This document shows, piece by piece, positions 46,327-55,509 of a DNA stretch of 64,000 nucleotides. A program made the translations under genes and the position numbers. The stretch is from Cognatitamlana onchidii (lineage in GTDB: Bacteria > Bacteroidota > Bacteroidia > Flavobacteriales > Flavobacteriaceae): assembly GCF_004804355.1 (NCBI RefSeq), contig NZ_SRWZ01000007.1:124001-188000 (forward strand). The letters are read 5' to 3'. The notes beneath the pieces were generated by a model that searched no databases, was not told the DNA's origin, and saw only the letters and a list, made by a program, of their open reading frames with translations. Each line of letters starts with the position of its first letter. Within the stretch, counting starts at the first letter, position 1.

Positions 46327-47820
46327 CTAATTTACATACGTTAGCTTGTCAACAATTTTTCTATCGTTTGATAATCTTGGAATTTTGTTTTGCCCTCCAA
46401 GTTTACCAACAGATTTCATATAGTTTTGAAACCCATTTTTTTCAACAATAGTTATCTTTAAAGGTTGCAAGACTTTTCCTTGAATTAAATCAAAATAATA
46501 AGTGTTTTGCCTTTGAAGTGATTCATCTATTCTTCTGGAGAACTCCATAATATCTTGAGGTGTTTTCTCAAACTCAATAAACCACTCATGGTACGGCAAC
46601 CCTTCTGGAGGGGTTATTTGCGGAGCAACTGTAAATTCTGAGATTTGTATATCCAACCCTAAAACAGCTTCTTGCATAGCTTGCTCAACCTCTTTACCAA
46701 TAACATGCTCCCCAAACGCTGAAATAAAGTGTTTTATTCGGCCTGAAACAACAACTCTGTAGGGTTTTATGGAGGTAAATATTACAGTGTCTCCAATATT
46801 ATAAGCCCATAGCCCGGCATTGGTAGAAATTATCATTACATAATTTACCTCTAATTCAACATCTTTTATTGTAATCCGCTCTGGGTTTTCGTCAAAGAAA
46901 TGGTCTGCCTTAACAAACTCATAAAATATCCCAGAGTTTAATAGAAGTAACATCCCTTTTTCTGCCTGTTTGTCTTGAAAAGCAAAAAAACCTTCACTAG
47001 CTGGATATAACTCAATACTATCAACACGTCTTCCTATTAAATTCTCAAATTTAGCACGGTAAGGTTCGTAATTAACTCCCCCAAAAATGAAGAGATTAAA
47101 GTTTTTAAATATATCGCCTACCTTTTGACCGGTTTTACTTTGAAGTTTCTCAAAATACATTTGTACCCAGGATGGAATCCCAGAAATAACCGTCATATTT
47201 TCTGGTAAGGTTTCTTCGACTATGGCATCAACCTTGGTTTCCCAATCTTCAATGCAATTGGTTTCCCAAGACGGCAACCTATTTTTCTGTAGATATTTAG
47301 GAACATAATGCGCTACAATACCTGAAAGTCTGCCCAATTGCACCCCGTTTTGCTCCTTTAGTATGGGGCTTCCTTGAAGGAAAATCATTTTTCCATCAAC
47401 GAACTTATTATTACCTGTTTCGTGAATATAAAATAAAATAGCATTTCTGGCAGCTTCAACATGACCAGGCATACTTTCCTTAGAAATGGGAATATATTTA
47501 GCTCCTGAAGTAGTCCCTGACGTTTTAGCAAAATACAGGGGTTTTCCTTTCCAAAGAACATCCTCTTTTCCTGCAACCACTTTTTCAACGTATGGCTTTA
47601 AGCCTTCATAATCCCTTATTGGGACGCGTTGTACAAAATCTGCATGATTATTTATATTGACAAAATCATGGTCTTTTCCAAATTCTGTTCTGATAGCATC
47701 ATGAATCAAGCTTTGAAATACTTTTTCTTGCGCCCTAATAGGGTTATTAGCCCACTTTTGAACTTTTTTAAAGATTCGTTTCGCAAACAGTTTTGCTAAT
47801 ACAGGTTTTAATGATACCAT
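46327..47820 (-). CDS. GH3 auxin-responsive-promoter family (acyl-adenylating) protein
   Basis: 497 aa. The AMP-binding P-loop is YFAKTSGTTSGAKYIPIS (97-113 region, SGTTSGAKYIP at 101-111); LYPASEGFFAFQ and YNIGDTVIF are the second and third ANL-superfamily motifs, as in plant GH3 acyl-acid amido synthetases. Bacterial homologues are common in Bacteroidota with unknown substrates, possibly amino-acid conjugation of a carboxylic acid. The start abuts the M23 gene's stop (0-bp gap). ATG start at 47820. Confidence 0.85.
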   Translation of the reverse strand: MVSLKPVLAKLFAKRIFKKVQKWANNPIRAQEKVFQSLIHDAIRTEFGKDHDFVNINNHADFVQRVPIRDYEGLKPYVEKVVAGKEDVLWKGKPLYFAKTSGTTSGAKYIPISKESMPGHVEAARNAILFYIHETGNNKFVDGKMIFLQGSPILKEQNGVQLGRLSGIVAHYVPKYLQKNRLPSWETNCIEDWETKVDAIVEETLPENMTVISGIPSWVQMYFEKLQSKTGQKVGDIFKNFNLFIFGGVNYEPYRAKFENLIGRRVDSIELYPASEGFFAFQDKQAEKGMLLLLNSGIFYEFVKADHFFDENPERITIKDVELEVNYVMIISTNAGLWAYNIGDTVIFTSIKPYRVVVSGRIKHFISAFGEHVIGKEVEQAMQEAVLGLDIQISEFTVAPQITPPEGLPYHEWFIEFEKTPQDIMEFSRRIDESLQRQNTYYFDLIQGKVLQPLKITIVEKNGFQNYMKSVGKLGGQNKIPRLSNDRKIVDKLTYVN

Positions 47821-48696
47821 TTACTTAAAATCTATAAAGTTAGTTGGGTTTATTGGATAGCCATCACTCCATAATTCAAAATGTAAATGCGGTCCTGTAG
47901 ATAGCTCTCCAGTATTTCCTGCAGAGGCAATTACCTCACCCGATTTTACTAATTCTCCTTGTTCTTTATTAAGTTCTGCACAATGTTTATATATAGATAT
48001 TAAGCCATAGCTATGTTCTAAAATAATTACATAGCCAGTGCTTGCTGTCCATTCGGCAAAAATTACCACGCCATCGGCTGTTGCTTTTATTGGAGTATCT
48101 TTTGCGACTACAATATCTACAGCATAATGCTTTTCCTGAGCATTATAGGGTTCTGTTATTTCTCCATTTACAGGTGGAAACAGCACAAAATTAGTTGCCG
48201 AGGTAGCCGATTCAAAAAGGTTGTACTTGTCCTCTTTATCAACTTTTTCACGCAACAATGAATCTTCTGCTGTTGGTGCTAAATCGACTTCGCTGGCCTC
48301 AATTTTAACAGCATCAATGATAGAATCTCTATTAAAATCAATAGTGCTTACGTCTCCTGTTAGCACTTTTTTAATGGAGGCATAATACCGATCATTCATT
48401 AAAATAACCTGACGCAAAGAATCTGTTTTATAAGTGAGCTCTGTAGCCTTCTTTTTTAATGCTGTGGAGGAATAACCTGGAATGTATTCTCTAAGAGGTG
48501 TAAAGGCAATAATAATGTATGTTATTGAAATAAAGAACACGGCAATTAATGATCCCATTACGAAAACATTTAGCCTCGTTAACTTGAACGATAGGCGCTC
48601 TTCAAAGGTATTCTCATTAAGAATCACTAGGCGGTACTTATCAAGTAGCTTACGCCTTAATTTTAGTCTTCTTAGTCTCTTTTCCTTTTCTCCCAT
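47821..48696 (-). CDS. M23 family metallopeptidase (LytM domain, inner-membrane anchored)
   Basis: 291 aa from ATG 48696; a TTG at 48705 would add three residues. A basic N-terminus (KRLRRLKLRRK) precedes one membrane helix (about 43-65), then a periplasmic stalk and a LytM domain (170-291) with all metal and catalytic residues: H190 and D194, H238, and H270/H272 in HLHFE. It should cleave or, with partners, regulate peptidoglycan cross-links. A TATTTTTG at 48710-48703 places the RNA start next to the ATG. It is the first gene of the long minus-strand run that ends with the polysaccharide locus. Confidence 0.9.
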   Translation of the reverse strand: MGEKEKRLRRLKLRRKLLDKYRLVILNENTFEERLSFKLTRLNVFVMGSLIAVFFISITYIIIAFTPLREYIPGYSSTALKKKATELTYKTDSLRQVILMNDRYYASIKKVLTGDVSTIDFNRDSIIDAVKIEASEVDLAPTAEDSLLREKVDKEDKYNLFESATSATNFVLFPPVNGEITEPYNAQEKHYAVDIVVAKDTPIKATADGVVIFAEWTASTGYVIILEHSYGLISIYKHCAELNKEQGELVKSGEVIASAGNTGELSTGPHLHFELWSDGYPINPTNFIDFK

Positions 48697-48845
48697 TATC
48701 CACAAAAATAAATAGAATTTATGACTTTATTCATGTGGTTTTAATAAAGCCCAATTTTAATTATCATTAGTAATTACAGCATTTGAGCTGCTATTACCAA
48801 TAGGCTAAAAATAATTATAAAACGAGATTATTAAACTATAATTAT

Positions 48846-48853
48846 TAACTTTG
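48846..48853 (+). promoter_or_regulatory. -7 element upstream of tatA
   Basis: TAACTTTG matches TAnnTTTG and lies 18 bp before the tatA ATG at 48872. I see no clear -33 TTG at the expected spacing, so this is a partial match. Confidence 0.4.
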
Positions 48854-48871
48854 CCTTTTAAATTTTTAATT

Positions 48872-49054
48872 ATGAGCATATATATGTTACCCTTAGCTAT
48901 AGGCCCTTGGCAAATTGCGTTAATTGTTGTGGTTGTTTTATTGTTATTTGGAGGTAAGAAAATTCCAGAATTAATGCGCGGATTAGGTAGTGGTATCAAA
49001 GAGTTTAAAGACGCTAGCAAAGAAGAGGACACAACTGACGATAAAAAGGAATAA
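48872..49054 (+). CDS. tatA: Twin-arginine translocase subunit TatA/TatE
   Basis: 60 aa from ATG 48872; a TTG at 48851 would add seven residues and overlaps the promoter element. One N-terminal membrane helix (about 10-28) is followed by [20 protein letters not shown], the FG-hinge and amphipathic helix that define TatA, and then an acidic tail ([11 protein letters not shown]). TatA polymerises into the pore for folded proteins. tatC is not next to it. A strong bidirectional terminator follows. Confidence 0.92.
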   Translation: MSIYMLPLAIGPWQIALIVVVVLLLFGGKKIPELMRGLGSGIKEFKDASKEEDTTDDKKE

Positions 49055-49072
49055 ATCTAATAATCGTATCAT

Positions 49073-49108
49073 AAAAAAAGACCGGTGTTTAGACACCGGT
49101 CTTTTTTT
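49073..49108. terminator. Bidirectional terminator between tatA and the DUF4837 gene
   Basis: A perfect 16-bp inverted repeat (arms 49073-49088 and 49093-49108, core GACCGGTGT/ACACCGGTC, loop TTAG) flanked by A and T runs of seven. It can end both tatA on the plus strand and the DUF4837-lytic transglycosylase transcript on the minus strand. Confidence 0.92.
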
Positions 49109-49131
49109 ATGCCCAATATTAAGCAGCAATA

Positions 49132-50139
49132 CTATTCAATCTTAATAGATTTAATAATAGATTCTAATTCCAACATATAATTTCTTTTCTCAATCGATGG
49201 CGCAAACACAAACCCCTCAACACCTACCCATCTATTATTTGCCATGTCTTCGATGGTATAATTTATGAACGCACCACCCATAAAATCGTTTGTTAATTCC
49301 CAAACACCTTTGGTTTCAAATGCCAGTTTATTATCAATTCTGGTTTCACCAAAAAAAGGGGTATAAGCATCTTCAGTTACCATAAAAGAACTAATTTTAT
49401 TTCCCTTAGCATCGACCGTGTTATCCAATCTTCCTTTAAAATATAATTTCCCTATGGAATCTCTAATTTTAATGAGTTGTACGACTGTACTATCATTTCG
49501 TTTGATAGCATTATAGGGTAATTCATAAATCATAAGGTGCGAATGGCCCGTTGTAATGTTCTTTCTAAACCAGAAAAAATCATCTCGTTCTTTTGCCACC
49601 TCATATATTGACGGAAACTGAATAGTGAGCCCTAATTTTTCTTTAATACCAGTAAAACTATGCGGTGATTTAGACATTTGACGCATTCGTTCTGCCAATT
49701 CTGCGTTTCTAAAAGTTTCAATTATCTCAGATTCGTGTTTTTTTAATGTATTGATGATGTCCTCTTTATTTTGTCCTGAAATAACAATTACTTTTTGAGG
49801 TTGAGCATATACGTCTTCTAAAGTTTTAATACCTACTTCTTTATTCATTTCAATCTTTAGTACCGTTCTGTTTTTTGTTACAAACCCTGAGAAAACGGCA
49901 GGAGGAATCTGGCTAATAGTAAACATCGGTTCATCCTGAGGTAATCCATAAATTGGTTTAGCCAAAACGCTTCTAATGGCATCGCCTACACGACCGTCCC
50001 AAATTTCGTTTTCTGTAACCACAGATACATTATTAATAGCCCCAGAGGCATCAGGTAAAAACTTTTCAGTAGATTTTTTTTTATCGCCGCAAGACATTAA
50101 AATCATTAATGCTAAAACAGAAAAAAGAACATGTTTCAT
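49132..50139 (-). CDS. DUF4837 family lipoprotein
   Basis: 335 aa. The signal ends in LMSC with C17, so it is a lipoprotein (N-terminus MKHVLFSVLALMILMSCGDK). The mature part begins with KFLPDASGAINNVSVVTEN and IWDGRVGDAIRSVLAKPIYG, the recognisable DUF4837 blocks, and near residue 185 has YEVAKERDDFFWFRKN. No known function; a secreted envelope role is likely. It is 23 bp downstream of the lytic transglycosylase gene. ATG start at 50139. Confidence 0.82.
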   Translation of the reverse strand: MKHVLFSVLALMILMSCGDKKKSTEKFLPDASGAINNVSVVTENEIWDGRVGDAIRSVLAKPIYGLPQDEPMFTISQIPPAVFSGFVTKNRTVLKIEMNKEVGIKTLEDVYAQPQKVIVISGQNKEDIINTLKKHESEIIETFRNAELAERMRQMSKSPHSFTGIKEKLGLTIQFPSIYEVAKERDDFFWFRKNITTGHSHLMIYELPYNAIKRNDSTVVQLIKIRDSIGKLYFKGRLDNTVDAKGNKISSFMVTEDAYTPFFGETRIDNKLAFETKGVWELTNDFMGGAFINYTIEDMANNRWVGVEGFVFAPSIEKRNYMLELESIIKSIKIE

Positions 50140-50162
50140 TATAGTTTTTATTTAATAGGAAT

Positions 50163-51752
50163 TTAACCTTTTGCTATTTTAAGTTTCATTCCTGGTTTTA
50201 AGCGACTACCACTAATACCATTCCAATCTTTAATATTTTGAATAGAAACTCCAGGAAATTTTTGAGCGATACTCCATAAGGAATCACCATTCTTAACGGT
50301 ATAGGTAATAGCTTCACCAGAAATTGGTTTTGTTTTGCTTGCCGTATTTTTTGCCACAACAGCTGGTGCAATATAGGGTTTACGTGGATATATGGTTAAA
50401 CGCTGCCCTATTTTAAGGTTATTACTTCGTAAACCATTCCATCTTTTAATATCACTTACTCTCACACCATACATTCTAGAAATTTTGCCTAAATAATCTC
50501 CCGATTTAACACGATACCTAATTCTATCATTAGCTTTAAAAAATTGAGGTAATGGTTTTTCCCTTTTATCAAATTCGTCTTTTGCAAAAGCGTATATTTT
50601 ATCTTCGTTAGTGACAAAATTCCCAATCACTTGCCTAGGCAATCTTAGAACATAGTTTTCGTCTTCCAAATATGGAATGATATCTAGTTTGTACGAGGGG
50701 TTTAAAAATTGAAGTTCTTCTATAGGTGCCCCCGTTACCTCCGAAACTTGATCCAAAGTAATCATTTGCTTAACCTTAACAGTATCTGTTTCAATATAAG
50801 CAAACTCTGGTTTAGAATTCACCACAAAACCATGCTCCTTAGCATATTCAAAAATATACATATTAGCTAAAAAAGCTGGTAAGTAACCAGCCGTTTCTCT
50901 GGGGAGATTATGACGAATATTCCAATAGTTTTGGTAACCTCCAGAACGCCTTATGGCCTTGGTAACATTACCTGGTCCCGAATTGTAGGCCGCCAATGCC
51001 AAATCCCAATCTCCAAAAATCTCATAGAGTTTTGACAAGTATTTTGCAGCGGCTTCTGTTGCCATAATTGGGTCGCAACGCTCATCTACATAACTATTTA
51101 CATTAAGACCGTACATTTTGCCTGTACCATACATAAACTGCCATAACCCCGTTGCTCCAACCCGAGATTTGGCTCTTGGTTTAAGCGCAGATTCCACAAT
51201 GGCTAAATACTTAATTTCTAAAGGTATATTATGCTTATCCAGTTCTTCTTCAAACATAGGAAAATAAAAAGCGCTTAAGGTAATGAGCTTTTGAAGTAGT
51301 TTTCTTCTGTGCTTTAAATAAGATTTAATAACACTCTCTAAAGAAGGATTATATGCCACATTAAATGGTGTCTTGGCATCCAAAGCTTTTAATCTAGCTT
51401 TTAAAGTGTCTGTGGGCAGATCTGGGTAATCAACAGGTTTGTAGTCTAGTTCTGCTACCGATTTGTAAACAGAATCAAACAGCATGGCACTATAAAGTTC
51501 GGCATACCATTTTTCATCATATTTGGCAGCCAACTCAAGATCCTTAAGGTTTTTAACCGATAAGCTATCGATTGAAGTCTCTAAGGACGTAATAGTGCTT
51601 GTTGTAGCATTAACCAAGGAATCTTTAACCTGAGTGTTTTGAACAGAAACACTATCCTTAATAGATTTTTGAGCTAATAAAATAGAATCTTGTGTTTGTG
51701 AAAAACAACAAGTATGTAAGAATAAAGTCAATATAAAAAAACGAAACGCCAT
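50163..51752 (-). CDS. Membrane-bound lytic murein transglycosylase (MltD-like) with two LysM domains
   Basis: 529 aa. A signal peptide of about 18 residues, an N-terminal polar region, an SLT domain (about 165-300) with catalytic E187 in IVESAL, GLWQFM (202-207) and AYNSGPGN (255-262), then LysM repeats at about 413-456 and 484-529 (both starting Y.VK.GD and ending in RL...K-type strands). The enzyme cleaves glycan strands to 1,6-anhydroMurNAc ends in the periplasm. It is co-directional with DUF4837. ATG start at 51752. Confidence 0.93.
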   Translation of the reverse strand: MAFRFFILTLFLHTCCFSQTQDSILLAQKSIKDSVSVQNTQVKDSLVNATTSTITSLETSIDSLSVKNLKDLELAAKYDEKWYAELYSAMLFDSVYKSVAELDYKPVDYPDLPTDTLKARLKALDAKTPFNVAYNPSLESVIKSYLKHRRKLLQKLITLSAFYFPMFEEELDKHNIPLEIKYLAIVESALKPRAKSRVGATGLWQFMYGTGKMYGLNVNSYVDERCDPIMATEAAAKYLSKLYEIFGDWDLALAAYNSGPGNVTKAIRRSGGYQNYWNIRHNLPRETAGYLPAFLANMYIFEYAKEHGFVVNSKPEFAYIETDTVKVKQMITLDQVSEVTGAPIEELQFLNPSYKLDIIPYLEDENYVLRLPRQVIGNFVTNEDKIYAFAKDEFDKREKPLPQFFKANDRIRYRVKSGDYLGKISRMYGVRVSDIKRWNGLRSNNLKIGQRLTIYPRKPYIAPAVVAKNTASKTKPISGEAITYTVKNGDSLWSIAQKFPGVSIQNIKDWNGISGSRLKPGMKLKIAKG

Positions 51753-51831
51753 AAAATCAATTCAGTTGGTTATTGAACGACATTATGGCGAAAATCGTAT
51801 TTTTTACTCTAATTTGAAAGCTTAAGGCTTA

Positions 51832-53019
51832 TTATTCTAATATAGCAGCAATACCAGGAAGCGTTTTTCCTTCAAGACTTTCTAACATAGCCCCACCACC
51901 AGTACTTACATAACTCACTTTATTTTCAAAACCAAATTGCTTTACGGCAGCAACCGAATCGCCTCCACCAACTAAAGAAAAGGCGCCATTTTTGGTAGAT
52001 TCAGCAATAGAATTTCCCAATTCAATCGTTCCGTTAGCAAAACTTTCCATTTCGAAAACCCCCAATGGCCCGTTCCAAAGAATCGTTTTTGATTGCATCA
52101 CTACTTGATGAAATTGTTGTATGGATTTTGGTCCTGCATCAACGCCTTCCCATCCATCAGGAATGGCATTAATATCAACTATTTGTTTATTCGCATCGTT
52201 ACTAAAGTCGTCTGCTGCTACTGTATCAACAGGAATATGAACCTGAACATTCTTTGCTTTAGCCTGTTTTAAAATATCCAGAGCTAATTCCATTTTATCA
52301 TCTTCGCAAATCGAATTTCCAATCTTTCCTCCTTGGGCTTTAACAAACGTGAACGCCATACCTCCCCCTATAATTAAGTGATCTACCTTATCAAGAATGT
52401 TTTCAATAATGGTGATTTTTGATGATACTTTAGCCCCACCAAGAATAGCTAAAACTGGTTTTTCACCAGTTTCCATTACTTTTTTAATACTATCAATTTC
52501 TTGAGCTAATAAACTTCCAAAACATTTTTTCCCTTCAAAAAACTGAGCCACTATGGTAGTAGAGGCATGTGCTCTATGCGCTGTACCAAAGGCATCATTA
52601 ACGTAAATATCCCCTAGTTTAGATAGTTTCTCAGCAAAATCTTTATCCCCTGCTGTTTCTTCTTTGTAAAAACGCAAGTTCTCTAAAAGCAAAACCTGTC
52701 CTGGTTCTAAGCTGGCCGCTGCCGCTTCAACATCTGTACCAATACAATCTGAAACAAACTTCACATCAACACCTAAAACATCTTCTACTTTACTCACAAT
52801 ATGTTTTAATGAAAACTCATCCTGAAACCCTTTTGGGCGTCCTAAGTGTGACATTAAAATACAGCTACCACCATCTTCTAATATTTTAATAATAGTTGGT
52901 TTAGCCGATACAATTCTAGTAGCATCCGTAACCTCAAAATTCTCGTTTAATGGCACATTAAAATCTACTCTAATTAATGCTTTTTTATTCTCGAAATTAA
53001 AATCGTTAAGCGTTTTCAT
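51832..53019 (-). CDS. pgk: Phosphoglycerate kinase
   Basis: 395 aa. RVDFNVPL (17-24), [30 protein letters not shown] and [10 protein letters not shown] are the substrate and nucleotide motifs of PGK. The enzyme transfers phosphate between 1,3-bisphosphoglycerate and ADP in glycolysis. A TACATTTG element at 53061-53054, about 35 bp before the ATG (53019), is a possible promoter, without a clear -33. Confidence 0.97.
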   Translation of the reverse strand: MKTLNDFNFENKKALIRVDFNVPLNENFEVTDATRIVSAKPTIIKILEDGGSCILMSHLGRPKGFQDEFSLKHIVSKVEDVLGVDVKFVSDCIGTDVEAAAASLEPGQVLLLENLRFYKEETAGDKDFAEKLSKLGDIYVNDAFGTAHRAHASTTIVAQFFEGKKCFGSLLAQEIDSIKKVMETGEKPVLAILGGAKVSSKITIIENILDKVDHLIIGGGMAFTFVKAQGGKIGNSICEDDKMELALDILKQAKAKNVQVHIPVDTVAADDFSNDANKQIVDINAIPDGWEGVDAGPKSIQQFHQVVMQSKTILWNGPLGVFEMESFANGTIELGNSIAESTKNGAFSLVGGGDSVAAVKQFGFENKVSYVSTGGGAMLESLEGKTLPGIAAILE

Positions 53020-53131
53020 TATTATATATTTTGTCTTTTAACTATTTGAAACACAAATGTAACTAATTAAAAGACCATAAAAAATGCCTTTTTTAACGAA
53101 AACGTTTGAAGTGATAAAAGATTTCTAAATT

Positions 53132-54205
53132 TTATTCCAGAACAGATTTATTGGGGCTAAATCCCGAATTAATTAATAAAACAAGTTGCTTAATGTTTTC
53201 AGAAATTACCTTTTTCAACGTTCTTTTCATAAAGGGTTTCATAAACCATCCAAAAGAATTAAAATCTGCAAAAACCTGAATGTTCATTTTAGTATAACCG
53301 CCCTCAGTTTCTTCAAACACAAAATAATTATTAAACAGCTTTGTAAACGGAACATTTGTGGTAGACTCGCCATAAACAAGCTGATTTTTACCTGCTGCTT
53401 TAGTAACTGTAGTTTGAGAAATATCGGCATTCTTGTTAAACAGACATTTGTGTTTTTCTCCCAGTCTATTCACCTTATTTTTTTCATATTCCAAGCGGTC
53501 AACACCATTGATCCAAAGTAACCGATAGTCAAAATTACTAATTACTTCATACAAATCATTTATGGGCATATGTATGGTTTCTGTCTTGTCGTACAACTTA
53601 TGCTTTGGAATATTCTCTGGAATAGGATCTATCTTTGGTACGTGTCTTTTTAGGTGATTAAGCGGATTATAAACAAAGCTAATATCTCCAAAATCGTACC
53701 GGGAACTTAGTGTCTTATTATACGATTTAAACGCCGGTAAAACCGCCTCTGAAAACAAAGCGTATTCATCAATAGGAACGTTGTTTTTAAGCAACCTATG
53801 CGCCTTAATAACATGACTGCCATAAGGTTTTTCAGTTTCTTTAACTGATATAAACTCTATCTCACCATAATGAACTACAAATTTTAATTTGAGATTATAG
53901 GCCGATGAACAGGCACCACAATTGCAAATACGTTGAAGTTCATAACGTTTTAAATGCGTATGAAACGCCACATACATAACTTCTATTTGATGCTCTAAAA
54001 CGCGCATCTCAATGGTGTCTGCAAGATGATAAAAAAACAAAGCATCTCCTTCAATTTCGGCCAACTCTAAACCCATAGTATTACTGTCAATTAATAACTC
54101 TAGAAGTTCAGATATTATATGTTTACTATGCGCCATAGAAGTATGATGCACAAACTCTGTAAATCCAGAAATATCTGGAATAAATAGCATCGCGTTTTGA
54201 GTCAT
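53132..54205 (-). CDS. DUF2652 cyclase-like protein with C-terminal SRPBCC-like domain
   Basis: 357 aa. Residues 1-185 resemble a class III nucleotidyl cyclase: LFIPDISGFTEFV (7-19) with D11 and EIEGDALFFY (50-59) with D54, the two metal-binding Asp positions, plus RICNCGACSSAYNLKLKF and HYGE. The C-terminal part (about 215-340) looks like an SRPBCC (START-like) ligand-binding domain (NDLYEVISNFDYRLLWINGV). The substrate is unknown; cyclase activity is not proven for the family. ATG start at 54205, divergent from holB. Confidence 0.75.
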   Translation of the reverse strand: MTQNAMLFIPDISGFTEFVHHTSMAHSKHIISELLELLIDSNTMGLELAEIEGDALFFYHLADTIEMRVLEHQIEVMYVAFHTHLKRYELQRICNCGACSSAYNLKLKFVVHYGEIEFISVKETEKPYGSHVIKAHRLLKNNVPIDEYALFSEAVLPAFKSYNKTLSSRYDFGDISFVYNPLNHLKRHVPKIDPIPENIPKHKLYDKTETIHMPINDLYEVISNFDYRLLWINGVDRLEYEKNKVNRLGEKHKCLFNKNADISQTTVTKAAGKNQLVYGESTTNVPFTKLFNNYFVFEETEGGYTKMNIQVFADFNSFGWFMKPFMKRTLKKVISENIKQLVLLINSGFSPNKSVLE

Positions 54206-54299
54206 TTTTTATCTATAGGCCTTTATTTACTCTATAAAAATAAGTCGATTAATCATTAATTTGTTACAAGATAATGTTAAAAATGTGTAGGTTTGTTTT

Positions 54300-55454
54300 A
54301 TGCTTTTCCAAGATATTTTAGGGCAGGAACACATAAAAACGCACTTAACTCAAAGTGCAGATAATGGACGTATTCCACACGCCCAGCTATTTGTAGGGCC
54401 TGAGGGCAGCGGCACTTTACCAATGGCCCTAGCCTATGCTCAATATATTTTGTGCTCGAACAGTAATGCTGAAAACAATACTGGAAATGAATCATGTAAT
54501 CTCAAATTTAAAAACTTTTCGCATCCCGATTTACATTTTGCCTTCCCAGTAACTACCAGTGACAAAGTAAAGAGTAAACCTGTTTCTAGCTTTTATTTAG
54601 AAGAATGGCGCCAGTTATTAAACGAACAGCCCTATGGCAACCTTTTTGATTGGTATAAGCTACTTGGTGTAGATAATAAACAAGGACAAATAGGTGTTGA
54701 TGAAGCCCATGAGATTTTAAAATCGCTTACTTTGAAATCGTATGAAGGTGGCTATAAGATTATGCTTATTTGGATGGCTGAAAAAATGAACTCCCAATGT
54801 GCTAATAAGCTTTTAAAATTAATAGAAGAACCGCCCAACGATACCATATTTTTACTAATTGCGGAAGATGAAGAGCAAATTATAAATACCATAAAATCTC
54901 GTTGCCAAATAATGCATTTTCCTCCATTGGCGGAAAGTGTTATTCAAGCATCATTGATAAAGCAATTCAATATAGATAGTGCCGTGGCCACTAAAATTGC
55001 CCACCAATCTAATGGAAATTATAACAAAGCTTGCGACTTGGTTTATCATGATTCTGAAGACACGCAGTTTGAAACATGGTTTATTTTCTGGATTAGAAGT
55101 GCTTTTAAAGCCAAAGGCAATAAAGCAGCTATTCATGATTTAATTTCTTGGAGTGAGGACATTGCTAAAACGGGGCGAGAAACCCAAAAACAATTTTTAA
55201 ATTTTTGTTTAGATTTTTTCCGTCAGGCCCTTTTGTTAAACTACAACGCAACAGATTTAGTGTTTTTCGAACCAAAAGCGGATAGCTTTAAATTAGAAAA
55301 ATTTGCACCTTTTGTGCATGGTAATAATATCATGGACATTAGCAACGAGCTACAAGATGCCATCTACCATATTGAACGCAATGGCAATTCAAAAATTATT
55401 TTAACCGATTTATCGATTAAACTTACCCGATTGCTTCATAAAAAAGCTGAGTAA
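54300..55454 (+). CDS. holB: DNA polymerase III delta' subunit (clamp loader)
   Basis: 384 aa. AAA+ fold with LFVGPEGSGTLPMALAYAQY, a degenerate Walker A lacking the Lys, as expected for non-ATPase delta'. LIWMAEKMNSQCANKLLKLIEEPP and the SRC motif (KSRCQIM) are diagnostic. The four zinc-binding cysteines seen in proteobacterial delta' are not all present. It is part of the beta-clamp loading complex. A TAGGTTTG element at 54288-54295 lies only 4 bp before the ATG, which would give a leaderless or near-leaderless message. Confidence 0.88.
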   Translation: MLFQDILGQEHIKTHLTQSADNGRIPHAQLFVGPEGSGTLPMALAYAQYILCSNSNAENNTGNESCNLKFKNFSHPDLHFAFPVTTSDKVKSKPVSSFYLEEWRQLLNEQPYGNLFDWYKLLGVDNKQGQIGVDEAHEILKSLTLKSYEGGYKIMLIWMAEKMNSQCANKLLKLIEEPPNDTIFLLIAEDEEQIINTIKSRCQIMHFPPLAESVIQASLIKQFNIDSAVATKIAHQSNGNYNKACDLVYHDSEDTQFETWFIFWIRSAFKAKGNKAAIHDLISWSEDIAKTGRETQKQFLNFCLDFFRQALLLNYNATDLVFFEPKADSFKLEKFAPFVHGNNIMDISNELQDAIYHIERNGNSKIILTDLSIKLTRLLHKKAE

Positions 55455-55509
55455 TAACCCCCGACTAAAAAGAATTTAGCCAGGGGAATCAACAAGCAGA
55501 AAACATAAG

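Noticed and set aside
20440-48696. Polysaccharide locus as a mobile island
   Set aside because: I see no transposase, integrase, tRNA gene or direct repeats at the borders; base composition could not be computed here.
48696-48704. DnaA-box-like TTATCCACA, with another (TGTGGATAA) at 15345-15353
   Set aside because: Each is a single 9-mer, one overlapping an M23 start codon and one inside the DUF4254 gene. There is no cluster, AT-rich unwinding element or dnaA gene, so no origin is claimed.
55458-55486. Imperfect hairpin between holB and the DUF4249 gene as a terminator
   Set aside because: The stem has two mismatches and no U-run; too weak to annotate.
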